The translations under genes and the position numbers were made by a program. From Mucilaginibacter conchicola (GTDB lineage: Bacteria; Bacteroidota; Bacteroidia; Sphingobacteriales; Sphingobacteriaceae), in contig NZ_QWDC01000004.1 of the NCBI RefSeq assembly GCF_003432115.1, positions 332,709-396,708 on the forward strand: 64,000 nucleotides of DNA, read 5' to 3'. Below, piece by piece: positions 23,697 through 32,782 of this stretch. A model generated the notes under the pieces. It did not search any database, was not told the DNA's origin, and saw only the letters and a list, made by a program, of their open reading frames with translations. How positions within the stretch are numbered: position 1 is the stretch's first letter; every line of letters begins with the position of its first letter.

Positions 23697-25310
23697 TTAG
23701 TGTCCTCCGCCTGCTTCAAGGTTATCTACATCGATACCTTGTTTTTTAAGGATGGCGCCTGCTTTAAATGCAAAGAATGCAAGGTAAGCAAAACCGATAA
23801 CCGGGATAATGTATGATTTGTGGATACCGATGCCATCAGCTAAAATACCTTGTACCGGTGGGATGATCGATCCACCCAGGATCATCATGATCAAAAATGC
23901 CGAACCCTGACTGGTGTATTTGCCTAAGCCGGTTACCGATAATGAGAAAATTGATGGCCACATGATTGAGCAGCATAAACCACCTGCAGTGAACGCGAAG
24001 ATAGCAATCATGCCTGATGATACTAAACCTACAACCATGAAAATAGCACCTAAAATACCGAACAAAGCAAGCGTACGTACCGGTTTTTGGTTACCAATAA
24101 GGAAGCCAATTACCAGCAGTGCAACACATGCTGCATAAGGGTAAAGCATGCTAACATCAGTACCGCTAATGCTGTTTACCAATAATACTACGCCAAATGC
24201 TACAAACGGTACAACAACGGTTAAGATAAATTTAGTTGCTTTTGAAAGGTTAAAGGCTGCGATGGCGCCTGTCCAGCGGCCTATCATTAAGCTACCCCAA
24301 TATAACGAGATGAAAGGAGCAACCTGGTCAGTAGTAAAGCTGCCAAAAACAGGCGTTTCTAATAACGCACCCATGTTACTTTGGATGGTTACTTCAACAC
24401 CCACGTAAGTGAATATAGCCAGCATACCGTAAACTAACTGAGGGTATTGCATAGCACCCCAACCACCATCTTTACTTTTACCGGCTGCAGAAGCAGAACC
24501 GATAAGCGTGAACAAAATGATTGCCAGCGCAGCATAAACAAGATATGATTTTTCGATACCGGTTGCCTGCGCGATAGGTGTTGCCGCCAAAATAAGCAGG
24601 AAAGCGATAAATATGATACCTAATGGTTTATTGGCTTTATTACTTGGCTCTATCTTTTCGTCGCTGGTTACGCTTGGTAATTTAGAGATCCAGAAGAACG
24701 CTGCCACGGCGAGGAACAAACCCGCCAGTATCATATATAAGGTATTTACCGATGATATTTTTACTTCAGATGCAGGGATCTTTGCTGATGCCGAGCCGAA
24801 CAAAACGAAGCCAACGATTACCGGGCCCCAAATACTGCCAAAGTTGTTTACACCACCTGCAAAGTTTAAGCGGTGGGTACCAGTCTCGGGGCTACCCAAA
24901 GCTACCACAAACGGGTTTGCAGCAGTTTGCTGTAAAGAGAAACCTAAAGCGATGACAAAGAAGGTAAATAATATAAATGCAAACGAACCTGAGTTAATGG
25001 CCGGGATCATGATCAAAGCACCTACTGCTGAAATTAACAGACCGTAGATGATACCATTTTTGTAACCTATCTTGTTAAGGATGTCAACTTTTGATGCTGC
25101 TGAAGCAAAATACAGTATCAGCGAGCCGATGAAGTAGCCACCGTAGAATGTAAAGTCGATCAATTGCGACTCAAATTGGGTTAAGCTAAAATGTGCTTTA
25201 CAAAATGGGATGAAAATACCGTTAGAGGCCGCTAAAAAGCCCCAAAAGAAAAACACAGTAATAATGGTGTATAATGCCGAACCATTACTCTTAGAGTTGT
25301 CTTGTGCCAT
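23697..25310 (-). CDS. Sugar MFS transporter, FucP/glucose-galactose type
   Basis: Inner-membrane major facilitator of 537 residues with twelve or more hydrophobic segments. It matches the FucP/GluP subfamily: ITVFFFWGFLAASNGIFIPFCK at the start, FTFYGGYFIGSLILYF, LGFSLQQTAANPFVVALG and, in the second half, SLYWGSLMIGRWTGA and CSIMWPSIFSLSVTGLGKYTSQGSAFL. It is longer than E. coli FucP (438) because of an expanded central region and an extra segment. It probably imports a hexose with protons; the sugar is unknown. No catabolic genes are adjacent. Confidence 0.9.
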   Translation of the reverse strand: MAQDNSKSNGSALYTIITVFFFWGFLAASNGIFIPFCKAHFSLTQFESQLIDFTFYGGYFIGSLILYFASAASKVDILNKIGYKNGIIYGLLISAVGALIMIPAINSGSFAFILFTFFVIALGFSLQQTAANPFVVALGSPETGTHRLNFAGGVNNFGSIWGPVIVGFVLFGSASAKIPASEVKISSVNTLYMILAGLFLAVAAFFWISKLPSVTSDEKIEPSNKANKPLGIIFIAFLLILAATPIAQATGIEKSYLVYAALAIILFTLIGSASAAGKSKDGGWGAMQYPQLVYGMLAIFTYVGVEVTIQSNMGALLETPVFGSFTTDQVAPFISLYWGSLMIGRWTGAIAAFNLSKATKFILTVVVPFVAFGVVLLVNSISGTDVSMLYPYAACVALLVIGFLIGNQKPVRTLALFGILGAIFMVVGLVSSGMIAIFAFTAGGLCCSIMWPSIFSLSVTGLGKYTSQGSAFLIMMILGGSIIPPVQGILADGIGIHKSYIIPVIGFAYLAFFAFKAGAILKKQGIDVDNLEAGGGH

Positions 25311-25497
25311 TGTATAATATCAGGTTGTTTTAAACTGGTTAAAATAAAGTTCTAAACATAATTATTTTTTGGGTTTGGTTTCTTAAAATTTTCAAAATAT
25401 AAATCCCAATGGCACTTTTGTTGTTAAACAGATTAAAAGTTGCATATTAGTGTCCTGATTTTATCAGTCAGGCAAATTAGGGACATAAGCCTAAATA

Positions 25498-26151
25498 ATG
25501 ATAGACGCTATTATTTCGGGGATTGGTTTTGGATTAGTGCTTACGTTTCTTACAGGCCCCGTATTTTTCGCTTTAATAAAAACCAGTATCGATAAGGGCT
25601 TCCATGCGGGCGTTGCTTTGGCGCTGGGTGTGGTGTGCAGTGATATGGTTTTTGTGGGCGCCATCCTCTTCGGTTCGCAATACTTTGATTTTACAGCACA
25701 CGATAAAACCCTGGCTGGCATCATCGGCAGTGTTATCCTGTTCTCAATAGGTATTTACTACATCTTCAAAAAATCTGACGTTAACTATAAAAGCGCTGTG
25801 CCTGCCAAGGTGAACAAGGCCGGTTATTTTTTTAAAGGATTTTTGATGTGCATATTTAACCCTACTATCCTTTTCCATTGGACGGTGGTTATCGGCGTTG
25901 CCAGCACGGCTTACCACGAAGGCGTACCCAATCGCTCGCTGAAAATTGCAGTAATGTTCCTTACTGTACTTATCGTACAATTTGGGTTGGATACAGTGAA
26001 AGCATTTTACGCCAACAAACTCCGCGAAAAGATCTCTCCCAAGGTTGTACACCGTTTAAATGAGGTAGCCGGTGTAGCTTTGATCATTGCTGCATTGGTT
26101 TTGCTGGATAGGTTGGTTACTCATTTCTTCTTTTCGGCACATCCGGCTTAG
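25498..26151 (+). CDS. LysE-family amino acid exporter
   Basis: A 217-residue inner-membrane protein of the LysE/RhtB translocator family with about six hydrophobic segments. The start GIGFGLVLTFLTGPVFFALI with the conserved GP, then KGFHAGVALALGVVCSDM and FLMCIFNPTILFHW (the NP motif), are typical. It exports amino acids or related metabolites; the substrate is not predictable. It is divergent from the sugar permease and converges on purA with a shared terminator. Confidence 0.88.
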   Translation: MIDAIISGIGFGLVLTFLTGPVFFALIKTSIDKGFHAGVALALGVVCSDMVFVGAILFGSQYFDFTAHDKTLAGIIGSVILFSIGIYYIFKKSDVNYKSAVPAKVNKAGYFFKGFLMCIFNPTILFHWTVVIGVASTAYHEGVPNRSLKIAVMFLTVLIVQFGLDTVKAFYANKLREKISPKVVHRLNEVAGVALIIAALVLLDRLVTHFFFSAHPA

Positions 26152-26195
26152 GGGAGAGAGTCAGGACTGTTAGAGTCAGGAATCAAGATACCCAC

Positions 26196-26292
26196 TATGT
26201 CATTGCGAGGAGCGACAGCGACGCGGCAATCTCATAGGCAACCGCGCGTTTTTGTCCTGTGAGATTGCCACGCTATCGCTCGCAATGACATA
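26196..26292. repeat. TGTCATTGCGAG palindromic element (MITE-like)
   Basis: Outer arms TATGTCATTGCGAG (26196) and CTCGCAATGACATA (ending 26292) are perfect. Inner arms GGCAATCTCA and TGTGAGATTGCC also pair, with a short unpaired centre. No coding capacity. Same architecture as 51325-51402 and 53084-53173. Confidence 0.8.
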
Positions 26293-26305
26293 TATTATAC
26301 AACAA

Positions 26306-26331
26306 AAAAGCCCCGCATTAGCGGGGCTTTT
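26306..26331. terminator. Bidirectional terminator between lysE-type gene and purA
   Basis: Perfect stem AAAAGCCCCGC / GCGGGGCTTTT with loop ATTA, with A and T runs on both sides, serving both converging genes. Confidence 0.88.
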
Positions 26332-26352
26332 AATATGAAATGGCAATCTTGC

Positions 26353-27630
26353 TTAGTGCAACACCAAAGTCTGTTTCCTGTCTGGCCCTACTGATAGGTA
26401 TTTAACCGGAACCTCAAGTTCTTTTTCAAGGTAGTCAATATAGTCTTGCAGTTTGGCAGGGATCTCGCTTAACTCGGTGATACCTGTCAAGTCTTCGTTC
26501 CAGCCGTCAATTTCTTTCCATACCGGCTCAGCTTCAACCGAGCAGATATCGTAAGGCATATAGTCGATAGTTTCACCTAAGTAGTTGTAGTGCGTACAAG
26601 CGTAGATCTTGTCGAAACCGCTTAACACGTCAGCTTTGGTCATTACCAGTTGGGTAACACCATTAAGCATAATAGCATATTTAAGTGCCGGAAGATCTAT
26701 CCAGCCGGTACGGCGTGGCCTGCCTGTTGTTGCGCCAAACTCGTGACCAATTTTGCGTAGCTCTTCGCCGGTCTCGTCATGTAACTCAGTAGGGAAGGGG
26801 CCGCCGCCAACACGGGTACAGTAGGCTTTAAAAATACCTATCACCTCGCCAATTTTATTGGGGGCTATGCCTAAACCGGTACAAGCACCGGCGGTAGTAG
26901 TATTTGATGAAGTAACAAAAGGGTATGAACCGAAGTCGATATCCAGCATGGTGCCTTGTGCGCCTTCTGCCAGTACTTTTTTACCTTCTTTAAGGTAGTT
27001 GTTCACCAATTGCTCAGAATCAACCAACTCAAATTTCTTGATTAGTTCAATAGCTTCAAAGAAAGCTGCCTCGCGCTCGCTGAAATCAGCCACCTCGCCA
27101 TAAAGCGATTGCAGCATTGAGGTATGTTTATCAACCAGTTTCTGGTATTTTTCTTTAAAGTTTGGCAGGGTGATATCGCCAATGCGTAAACCATTACGGC
27201 CGGTTTTATCCATGTAAGTTGGGCCGATACCTTTTAAGGTAGAACCAATTTTGCCATCGCCCATCTTCTTTTCAGAAGCAGCATCAAGCAATTGGTGGGT
27301 TGGTAAGATCAGGTGTGCTTTTTTACCGATAACCAGGTTGCCTTTAGCTAACAGGTCGTGGCCGGCATCTTTTAGTTTATCTAATTCTTTTTTAAGGGTG
27401 ATAGGGTCTATCACTACGCCATTACCAATAAGGTTAAGGGTGTTATCGAAAAATATGCCCGAAGGAATGGTGTTAAGTACAAACTTTTTGCCTTCAAACT
27501 CAAGCGTGTGGCCTGCGTTTGGTCCGCCCTGGAAACGGGCAATAAGGTCATAGCCTTTGCTTAATACGTCAACAATTTTTCCTTTACCTTCGTCGCCCCA
27601 CTGGAGGCCCAATAATACGTCAACAGCCAT
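26353..27630 (-). CDS. purA: Adenylosuccinate synthetase
   Basis: Converts IMP and aspartate to adenylosuccinate using GTP, the first step to AMP. It has 425 residues, the normal length. Hallmarks are LLGLQWGDEGKGKIVD at the start, FQGGPNAGHTL, IGPTYMDKTGRNGLR, AEGAQGTMLDIDFGSYPFVTSSNTTTAG and TTGRPRRTGWIDL. It is 45 bases downstream of fur on the same strand and probably co-transcribed with it from the fur promoter. Confidence 0.97.
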   Translation of the reverse strand: MAVDVLLGLQWGDEGKGKIVDVLSKGYDLIARFQGGPNAGHTLEFEGKKFVLNTIPSGIFFDNTLNLIGNGVVIDPITLKKELDKLKDAGHDLLAKGNLVIGKKAHLILPTHQLLDAASEKKMGDGKIGSTLKGIGPTYMDKTGRNGLRIGDITLPNFKEKYQKLVDKHTSMLQSLYGEVADFSEREAAFFEAIELIKKFELVDSEQLVNNYLKEGKKVLAEGAQGTMLDIDFGSYPFVTSSNTTTAGACTGLGIAPNKIGEVIGIFKAYCTRVGGGPFPTELHDETGEELRKIGHEFGATTGRPRRTGWIDLPALKYAIMLNGVTQLVMTKADVLSGFDKIYACTHYNYLGETIDYMPYDICSVEAEPVWKEIDGWNEDLTGITELSEIPAKLQDYIDYLEKELEVPVKYLSVGPDRKQTLVLH

Positions 27631-27675
27631 TAATTAAATATTAGAAATAAGCTTAAAAAAGAATTGAAAATCGGT

Positions 27676-28149
27676 TTATGATACCTTACGGTCGCAAGTA
27701 CCACCATCGCGTAGCTTGGTGCAGTTGCCGTAAAGGTTTAATGAGTGGTGTTTGATATCAAATTTAAGGATATCGCCCATCATGCTTTGTATCTGCTGAA
27801 TGCGCGGGTCGCAAAACTCAACCACCTTACCGCAATCGATACAAATAATGTGGTCATGCTGCTTGTAACCGTATGATTTCTCAAACTGCGCCATATTTTT
27901 ACCAAACTGGTGTTTGGTAACCAGATCACACGATACTAAAAGTTCGAGGGTGTTGTAAACAGTAGCACGGCTAACGCGGTACTTCTTGTTCTTCATGTGG
28001 ATGTAAAGCGATTCCACATCAAAATGATCGTTTCTTGAATAGATCTCTTCGAGTATGGCAAAACGCTCAGGGGTTTTCCTGAGGCTTTTATTTTCGAGGT
28101 AAGCCTCAAAAATCTTCTTCACCATAGCAATGGTTTCCTGTACAGGCAT
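27676..28149 (-). CDS. fur: Fur-family transcriptional regulator
   Basis: A 157-residue metal- or peroxide-sensing repressor. The N-terminal winged helix includes LRKTPERFAILEEIYSRNDHFDVESLYIHM and the recognition region VSRATVYNTLELL. The dimer domain carries a metal site HDHIICIDCGKVVEFCDP with CxxC, and a second cysteine pair near the end (NCTKLRDGGTC). Fur, PerR and Zur cannot be separated on this evidence. It has its own promoter box (28168-28175) and lies between relA/spoT and purA. Confidence 0.88.
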   Translation of the reverse strand: MPVQETIAMVKKIFEAYLENKSLRKTPERFAILEEIYSRNDHFDVESLYIHMKNKKYRVSRATVYNTLELLVSCDLVTKHQFGKNMAQFEKSYGYKQHDHIICIDCGKVVEFCDPRIQQIQSMMGDILKFDIKHHSLNLYGNCTKLRDGGTCDRKVS

Positions 28150-28167
28150 AATGTTAAATTAACAATG

Positions 28168-28175
28168 CAAAGGTA
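28168..28175 (-). promoter_or_regulatory. -7 promoter box of fur-purA
   Basis: On the minus strand TACCTTTG then C, full match to TAnnTTTG, 18 bases before the fur ATG. The -33 region is weak. Confidence 0.65.
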
Positions 28176-28195
28176 TTAATTATTTTAGAATGTTG

Positions 28196-28345
28196 TGATT
28201 AAGAATCAAGATACAAGAGTCAAGAATCAAGAAAAGAAAATCAACACATTAGAGCCAATAGACAAGAATTAAGAACAAAGAGATTATTTTGATCTCAATA
28301 AAGGGTCTTGACTCTTTATTCTTATCTCTTGGCTCTACTACACTA
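28196..28345. repeat. AAGAATCAAG-type imperfect inverted repeat
   Basis: A-rich left side with repeated AAGAATCAAG / AAGAGTCAAG units and AGAGCCAATAGACAAG; T-rich right side (TCTTGACTCTTTATTCTTAT, then CTCTTGGCTCTA) is its imperfect inverse. Similar units occur at about 26160-26190 (GAGTCAGGAATCAAGATAC). It fills the gap between relA/spoT and fur. Confidence 0.6.
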
Positions 28346-30565
28346 AGATGCTTTCTCCACTGCCGAATCAAACCTTACCACCTGGGTAATGCCCTTAACC
28401 TGGTTCAGTTTTTTGATGAGGTTTTCCAGATGGTCGGTATCATTCACGTACACCATTATCGATCCTTCAAAAATACCGTTATCGCTATCAACCGTAATAG
28501 ATCGGATATTCACCTTAAAATCCTGAGAGATAACTGTGGTGAGTTTATTGATCAAACCAACATCATCAATACCGGTAATACGCAAACCTGTTAAAAAGGC
28601 CAGTTCCTGTTGGTTGGTCCAGCGGGCTTTTACAATGCGGTAGCCATAATTGGCCATTAGCTTGGCGGCGTTAGGGCAATTGGTACGGTGGATCTTGATA
28701 CCATCGCCAACGGTAATAAAGCCAAAAACGTCATCGCCGGGGATAGGGTTACAGCAGGCAGCCAGCTTGTAGTCTATCTTCTGCATGTCCTCGCCAATGA
28801 GCAGTATATCGCTATCCTTGGTCTTGATGCTTTTTACCAGGCTCTGCAATTGGTCAACCTCTATCTTATCCTGTGGCTTGTTCTCAATTACTTTTTCTGA
28901 TGCCTGATACTCGCGCAGGTCTTTAATATCAATAAGGCCTTTAGCTACGTTGTAAAACAGATCTTGTGTTGATGGCAGCTTAAAGTAATAGCTAAGTTTC
29001 TGCAGGTTCTCTGAATTGTAAGTCAATTTTATCGACTTCATCTTACGCTCCAGTATCTCCTTGCCATCCTCGGCTATCTTACGTTTCTCCTCTTTAAGGG
29101 CCGATTTGATTTTGGCTTTAGCCTTTGCGGTAACCACAAAGTTCAGCCAGTCTTCCTTAGGGGTTTGCTTGCCCGAGGTGATGATCTCTACCTGGTCGCC
29201 GTTTTGCAGTTTATGGCTAAGCGGTACCAGCTTGTGGTTCACCTTGGCACCAATACAGCTTGCGCCCACATCGGTGTGGATCTCAAAGGCAAAATCAAGC
29301 GCGGTAGCATTCAATGGCAACTGGATCAGCGCTCCTTTAGGCGTAAAGATGAAGATCTCATCGCTGAACAGGTTCATCTTGAAATCATCCAGGAAATCAA
29401 GCGCGTTCGAGTCCGGGTTTTTCAGCATATCACGCACCTTTTGTACCCATTGGTCAAGGCCGCTATCTGTTGATGATTCTTTGTATTTCCAATGTGCCGC
29501 AAAACCTTTCTCGGCAATCTCGTTCATGCGTTTGGTGCGGATCTGTACCTCAACCCATTGGCCGCGCGGGCCCATTACCGTGGTGTGTAACGATTCATAA
29601 CCGTTTGCCTTTGGCGATGAGATCCAGTCGCGTAAACGGTCGGGGTTAGGGCGGTACAGGTCGGTTACTATGGAGTAGGCCTTCCAGCACTCAGCTTTCT
29701 CGTTCTCCGGTGTACTATCAAGGATGATACGGATGGCAAAAAGGTCATACACTTCCTCAAAAGGGATGGCCTTTTTCTTCATCTTATTCCAGATGGAATG
29801 GATGGATTTAGGCCTGCCGAATACCTCGCCATGCAGGTCTTGTCCTTCTAAAACTTTCTGAACCGGCTTTATAAAGTCAGAGATAAAACGCTCGCGTTCG
29901 GCTTTTTTCTCGTTCAGTTTATTTTTGATGAACTGGTAGGTTTCGCGCTCCATGTATTTCATAGAAAGGTCTTCCAGTTCAGATTTTATGGCGTATAAAC
30001 CCAGGCGGTGGGCCAGCGGCGCATACAGGTACACCGTTTCTGACGATAGCTTCAACTGCTTATCGCGCGGCATAAACTCCATGGTGCGCATGTTGTGCAG
30101 GCGGTCGGCCAGTTTTATCAGTATCACCCTCACATCATCGGCAAGGGTAAGCAGCATCTTACGGAAATTCTCTGCCTGTAACGAGCTATTGGTATCAAAA
30201 ACGCCCGATATTTTGGTTAAGCCATCAATAATTTTGGCTACTTTTTTGCCAAACTCCAGCTCAATATCTTCTAAAGTAACATCGGTATCTTCAACTACAT
30301 CATGCAACAGGGCACACACAATAGAGGTGGTACCCAGGCCTATCTCTTCGGCTGCTATCTGGGCAACCGCAATAGGGTGGTAAATGTATGGCTCGCCACT
30401 TTTGCGGCGCATATCCTTATGGCTCTCTAAAGCCATCTCAAACGCCTTACGTATCAGTCTTTTGTCGCCTTTTTGCAAAGTAGATTTGCTGGCGCGCAGC
30501 AAGGCACGGTAGCGTTTTAAAATCTCCTTTTTTTCGGCTTCAAGGTCAATCACTAAATCTTTCAT
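28343..30565 (-). CDS. Bifunctional (p)ppGpp synthetase/hydrolase, RelA/SpoT family
   Basis: Long RSH enzyme, 740 residues, that makes and degrades the alarmone (p)ppGpp. The N-terminal HD hydrolase domain is intact (YIYHPIAVAQIAAE, ALLHDVVEDTDVT), so it should hydrolyse as well as synthesise. The synthetase domain has GRPKSIHSIWNKM, YDLFAIRIIL and PKANGYESLHTTVMGP. TGS (about 395-460, IFTPKGALIQLPLNATALDFAFEIH) and a C-terminal ACT domain (about 660-735) follow. It is the first of three minus-strand genes ahead of fur and purA, but the 190-bp repeat-filled gap and the fur promoter suggest separate transcription. Confidence 0.95.
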   Translation of the reverse strand: MKDLVIDLEAEKKEILKRYRALLRASKSTLQKGDKRLIRKAFEMALESHKDMRRKSGEPYIYHPIAVAQIAAEEIGLGTTSIVCALLHDVVEDTDVTLEDIELEFGKKVAKIIDGLTKISGVFDTNSSLQAENFRKMLLTLADDVRVILIKLADRLHNMRTMEFMPRDKQLKLSSETVYLYAPLAHRLGLYAIKSELEDLSMKYMERETYQFIKNKLNEKKAERERFISDFIKPVQKVLEGQDLHGEVFGRPKSIHSIWNKMKKKAIPFEEVYDLFAIRIILDSTPENEKAECWKAYSIVTDLYRPNPDRLRDWISSPKANGYESLHTTVMGPRGQWVEVQIRTKRMNEIAEKGFAAHWKYKESSTDSGLDQWVQKVRDMLKNPDSNALDFLDDFKMNLFSDEIFIFTPKGALIQLPLNATALDFAFEIHTDVGASCIGAKVNHKLVPLSHKLQNGDQVEIITSGKQTPKEDWLNFVVTAKAKAKIKSALKEEKRKIAEDGKEILERKMKSIKLTYNSENLQKLSYYFKLPSTQDLFYNVAKGLIDIKDLREYQASEKVIENKPQDKIEVDQLQSLVKSIKTKDSDILLIGEDMQKIDYKLAACCNPIPGDDVFGFITVGDGIKIHRTNCPNAAKLMANYGYRIVKARWTNQQELAFLTGLRITGIDDVGLINKLTTVISQDFKVNIRSITVDSDNGIFEGSIMVYVNDTDHLENLIKKLNQVKGITQVVRFDSAVEKAS

Positions 30566-30651
30566 CTATTGGCGTATAGGGCTTAAAAATCATCACCATG
30601 CAACAATAATTTTTATTGCCGGTTAATATAAAATAACAAAATAAAATGCGT

Positions 30652-30659
30652 TAATTTTG
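30652..30659 (+). promoter_or_regulatory. -7 promoter box of the DUF4294-gpx-bshB1 operon
   Basis: TAATTTTG matches TAnnTTTG. It overlaps the alternative GTG/TTG start at 30657, so the downstream ATG 30675 must be the true start. Confidence 0.6.
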
Positions 30660-30674
30660 TATGTTAGTAAAAAT

Positions 30675-31292
30675 ATGAAATTAATATTACCACTGCTATT
30701 GTTTTGTTTGGCGCTGGGTAGTGCAAAGGCGCAGGATGATAAACCTGCCCCGCCTGTACATTTAGGCAAAAATGATACCATCAAGGTATACATGACGAAA
30801 CTTGACGGTGAACTGGTGCCATGGATAGTGGCCCCGCCGGTTAATATTGTTGAAACTCGTATTTTTGCCAGTGAGGCCGACAGATTGGCATACCGCCGCT
30901 TGCGATATAACGTTATGAAGGTGCTGCCTTATGCACGTTTTGCTGCCCAACGCTATATTCAGTTACAACGCGAACTTGCACTTACCGGCGATAAAAAGAA
31001 GCAGAAAGAGCTGATGAAGGCCTGCGAAAAAGACGTAAAAAACTTATTTAATAAAGATATTAAAAACCTTACCATAAGCCAGGGCGAAGTGCTTATTAAA
31101 CTTGTGAGCCGCGAAACAGGTACCACCAGTTTTGCTTTGGCTAAAGAACTAAAAGGTGGCTTTAATGCCTTTTTGTTCCAATCCGTTGCCCGTATATTTG
31201 GGCACAATCTTAAAGAAACCTATGATGCCTCTGAGGAGCGCGATATTGAAGCTATCCTTGCAAGTGTAGGATACGTTTCTAACTACAATTAA
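30675..31292 (+). CDS. DUF4294-family secreted protein
   Basis: A 205-residue exported protein of the Bacteroidota DUF4294 family, function unknown. The signal peptide (MKLILPLLLFCLALGSAKAQ) starts at ATG 30675; the longer frame begins within the promoter. The mature part has a strand-rich start (DTIKVYMTKLDGELVPWIV) and a long helical core rich in Arg and Lys (RLAYRRLRYNVMKVLPYA). The stop codon abuts the ATG of the glutathione peroxidase gene with no gap, so the two are translated together. Confidence 0.8.
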   Translation: MKLILPLLLFCLALGSAKAQDDKPAPPVHLGKNDTIKVYMTKLDGELVPWIVAPPVNIVETRIFASEADRLAYRRLRYNVMKVLPYARFAAQRYIQLQRELALTGDKKKQKELMKACEKDVKNLFNKDIKNLTISQGEVLIKLVSRETGTTSFALAKELKGGFNAFLFQSVARIFGHNLKETYDASEERDIEAILASVGYVSNYN

Positions 31293-31796
31293 ATGGACAG
31301 TAAAAGCATCTACCAGTTCACCGTTGAGAAAATTGATGGTGATGTTGTTAATTTATCCCAATACAAGAACAAAGTACTTCTGATAGTAAATACGGCATCG
31401 CAATGCGGTTTTACCCCCCAACTACAGGATATTGTCGATCTGAAGAAAGAATTTGCCGGCCAGGATTTCGAAGTACTTGCATTCCCATCAAACGATTTTG
31501 GGCAGCAGGAGCCTCTTGAGGGAGCGGCTATCGAAGCGTTTTGCCATAACTACGGTAACAACTTCCCGCTGTTTGAGAAGATAAGGGTACGTGGCCCGCA
31601 TGCGCACCCGCTATACCAGTTTCTGGCCGATAAGAAAGCCAATGGTAAAGTAAACGCCAAACCCCGCTGGAATTTTCATAAATACCTTATAAACAAGCAG
31701 GGCGAGGTGGTAGATTTCTATTTCCCGTTCACCAAGCCTACGTCATCAAAAATTAAAAAGAGCATTAAGCGCCTGCTGGCTGCTGATGCCAGGTAA
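31293..31796 (+). CDS. Glutathione peroxidase family thiol peroxidase
   Basis: A 167-residue cysteine-type Gpx. The peroxidatic cysteine is C38 in NTASQCGFTPQ; the second cysteine in EAFCHNYG is the expected resolving cysteine; RWNFHKYLI supplies the tryptophan and asparagine of the active site. The usual FPCNQF motif reads FPSNDFGQQEP, a variant I know from other bacterial members. Such enzymes usually take electrons from thioredoxin rather than glutathione. No signal peptide. It lies between DUF4294 and bshB1 in a tight three-gene run. Confidence 0.92.
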   Translation: MDSKSIYQFTVEKIDGDVVNLSQYKNKVLLIVNTASQCGFTPQLQDIVDLKKEFAGQDFEVLAFPSNDFGQQEPLEGAAIEAFCHNYGNNFPLFEKIRVRGPHAHPLYQFLADKKANGKVNAKPRWNFHKYLINKQGEVVDFYFPFTKPTSSKIKKSIKRLLAADAR

Positions 31797-31816
31797 TACA
31801 TCATCTTTTCTGCCAA

Positions 31817-32542
31817 ATGAAATTAGATATTTTAGTTTTACCCGTACACCCCGATGATGCCGAACTGGGTTGTGCCGGTACCATCCTTAAGCATATAAAA
31901 ATGGGCTATAAAGTCGGCATAGCCGACCTTACCCGTGGCGAACTGGGTACACGTGGCTCTGCCGAGATACGCGATAAAGAAGCAGCAAAAGCTGCCGAAA
32001 TATTAGGCCTTACCGTTCGCGAGAATCTTTCGCTGCCCGATGGTTTTTTCCAGAATACAAAAGAATATCAGCTGGAAGTGATCGCCATAATACGTAAATA
32101 CCAGCCGGATATCATCATTACCAATGCCTACCACGATCGCCACCCTGATCATGGCCGTGCAAACGAACTGGTTGAAGCATCAAGCTTTTTGGCCGGACTG
32201 CGCCGTATTGAGACCTTTGACGATAACGGCCAGCCCCAGGAAGCCTGGCGACCAAACCAAGTGCTCCATTTTATTCAGGATAGGTACATTAAACCCGATA
32301 TTATTGTTGATGTTACCGAGTTTTGGGATAAGAAGATAGAAAGCGTTTATGCCTACAGCTCACAATTCCATAGCATGGAGTATAATGAGGATGAGCCGCA
32401 AACCTACATTTCATCCCCTGAATTTATTGACCAGATAAACGGCCGTGGCCGCGAGTTTGGCAAAAGTATCAATGCCAAATTCGGCGAAGGCTTTACCTCA
32501 AGGAAGATATTGGGCGTGGATGATCTGTTTGATCTGTTGTAG
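31817..32542 (+). CDS. bshB1: Bacillithiol biosynthesis deacetylase BshB1
   Basis: Zinc-dependent N-acetylglucosaminyl-malate deacetylase, 241 residues, second step of bacillithiol synthesis. The LmbE/PIG-L metal site is HPDDAELG (H11, D14) with the later YHDRHPDHGRA. The segment LTRGELGTRGSAEIRDKEAAKAAEILG is diagnostic of BshB1, as is YSSQFHSMEYN near the end. It is 20 bases after the peroxidase gene. bshA and bshC are not in the window. Bacillithiol is reported in several Bacteroidota, consistent with this gene. Confidence 0.92.
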   Translation: MKLDILVLPVHPDDAELGCAGTILKHIKMGYKVGIADLTRGELGTRGSAEIRDKEAAKAAEILGLTVRENLSLPDGFFQNTKEYQLEVIAIIRKYQPDIIITNAYHDRHPDHGRANELVEASSFLAGLRRIETFDDNGQPQEAWRPNQVLHFIQDRYIKPDIIVDVTEFWDKKIESVYAYSSQFHSMEYNEDEPQTYISSPEFIDQINGRGREFGKSINAKFGEGFTSRKILGVDDLFDLL

Positions 32543-32600
32543 GTAGAGGTTGGAGATTGGTTTTTTATCATTGCGCTGGCGCACGCGTGCCTCTTTCAAT

Positions 32601-32728
32601 TCATTGCCGTCCCATTCATGGGACGGTTAACAAACAAGCTAAGCAGGCTTTAGCCGAAAACCTGAAGTTTGGCTAAAGCCACCTGCCTCTCCGTTGCGGA
32701 GACCGTTGGCTAAAGCCAACGGCAATGA
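32601..32728. repeat. TCATTGCCGT palindromic element
   Basis: Outer arms TCATTGCCGT and ACGGCAATGA are perfect. Inside are GTCCCATTCATGGGAC and two GGCTTTAGCC/GGCTAAAGCC units. Related halves, in inside-out order, are at 59391-59418 and 59668-59700. Confidence 0.7.
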
Positions 32729-32744
32729 GAAAAAATATGGATTC

Positions 32745-32782
32745 AACAAAGAAGGCCGTTCATTTGAACGGCCTTCTTTGTT
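32745..32782. terminator. Bidirectional terminator
   Basis: Perfect 16-bp stem AACAAAGAAGGCCGTT and its reverse complement with a 6-base loop. It overlaps the stop codon of the minus-strand gene at 32781. Confidence 0.75.

Noticed and set aside
23697..25310. Frame-shifted plus-strand frames opposite the FucP-type transporter as genes
   Set aside because: Several frames of 60-144 codons appear, but they are antisense to a complete family member and have no family resemblance.
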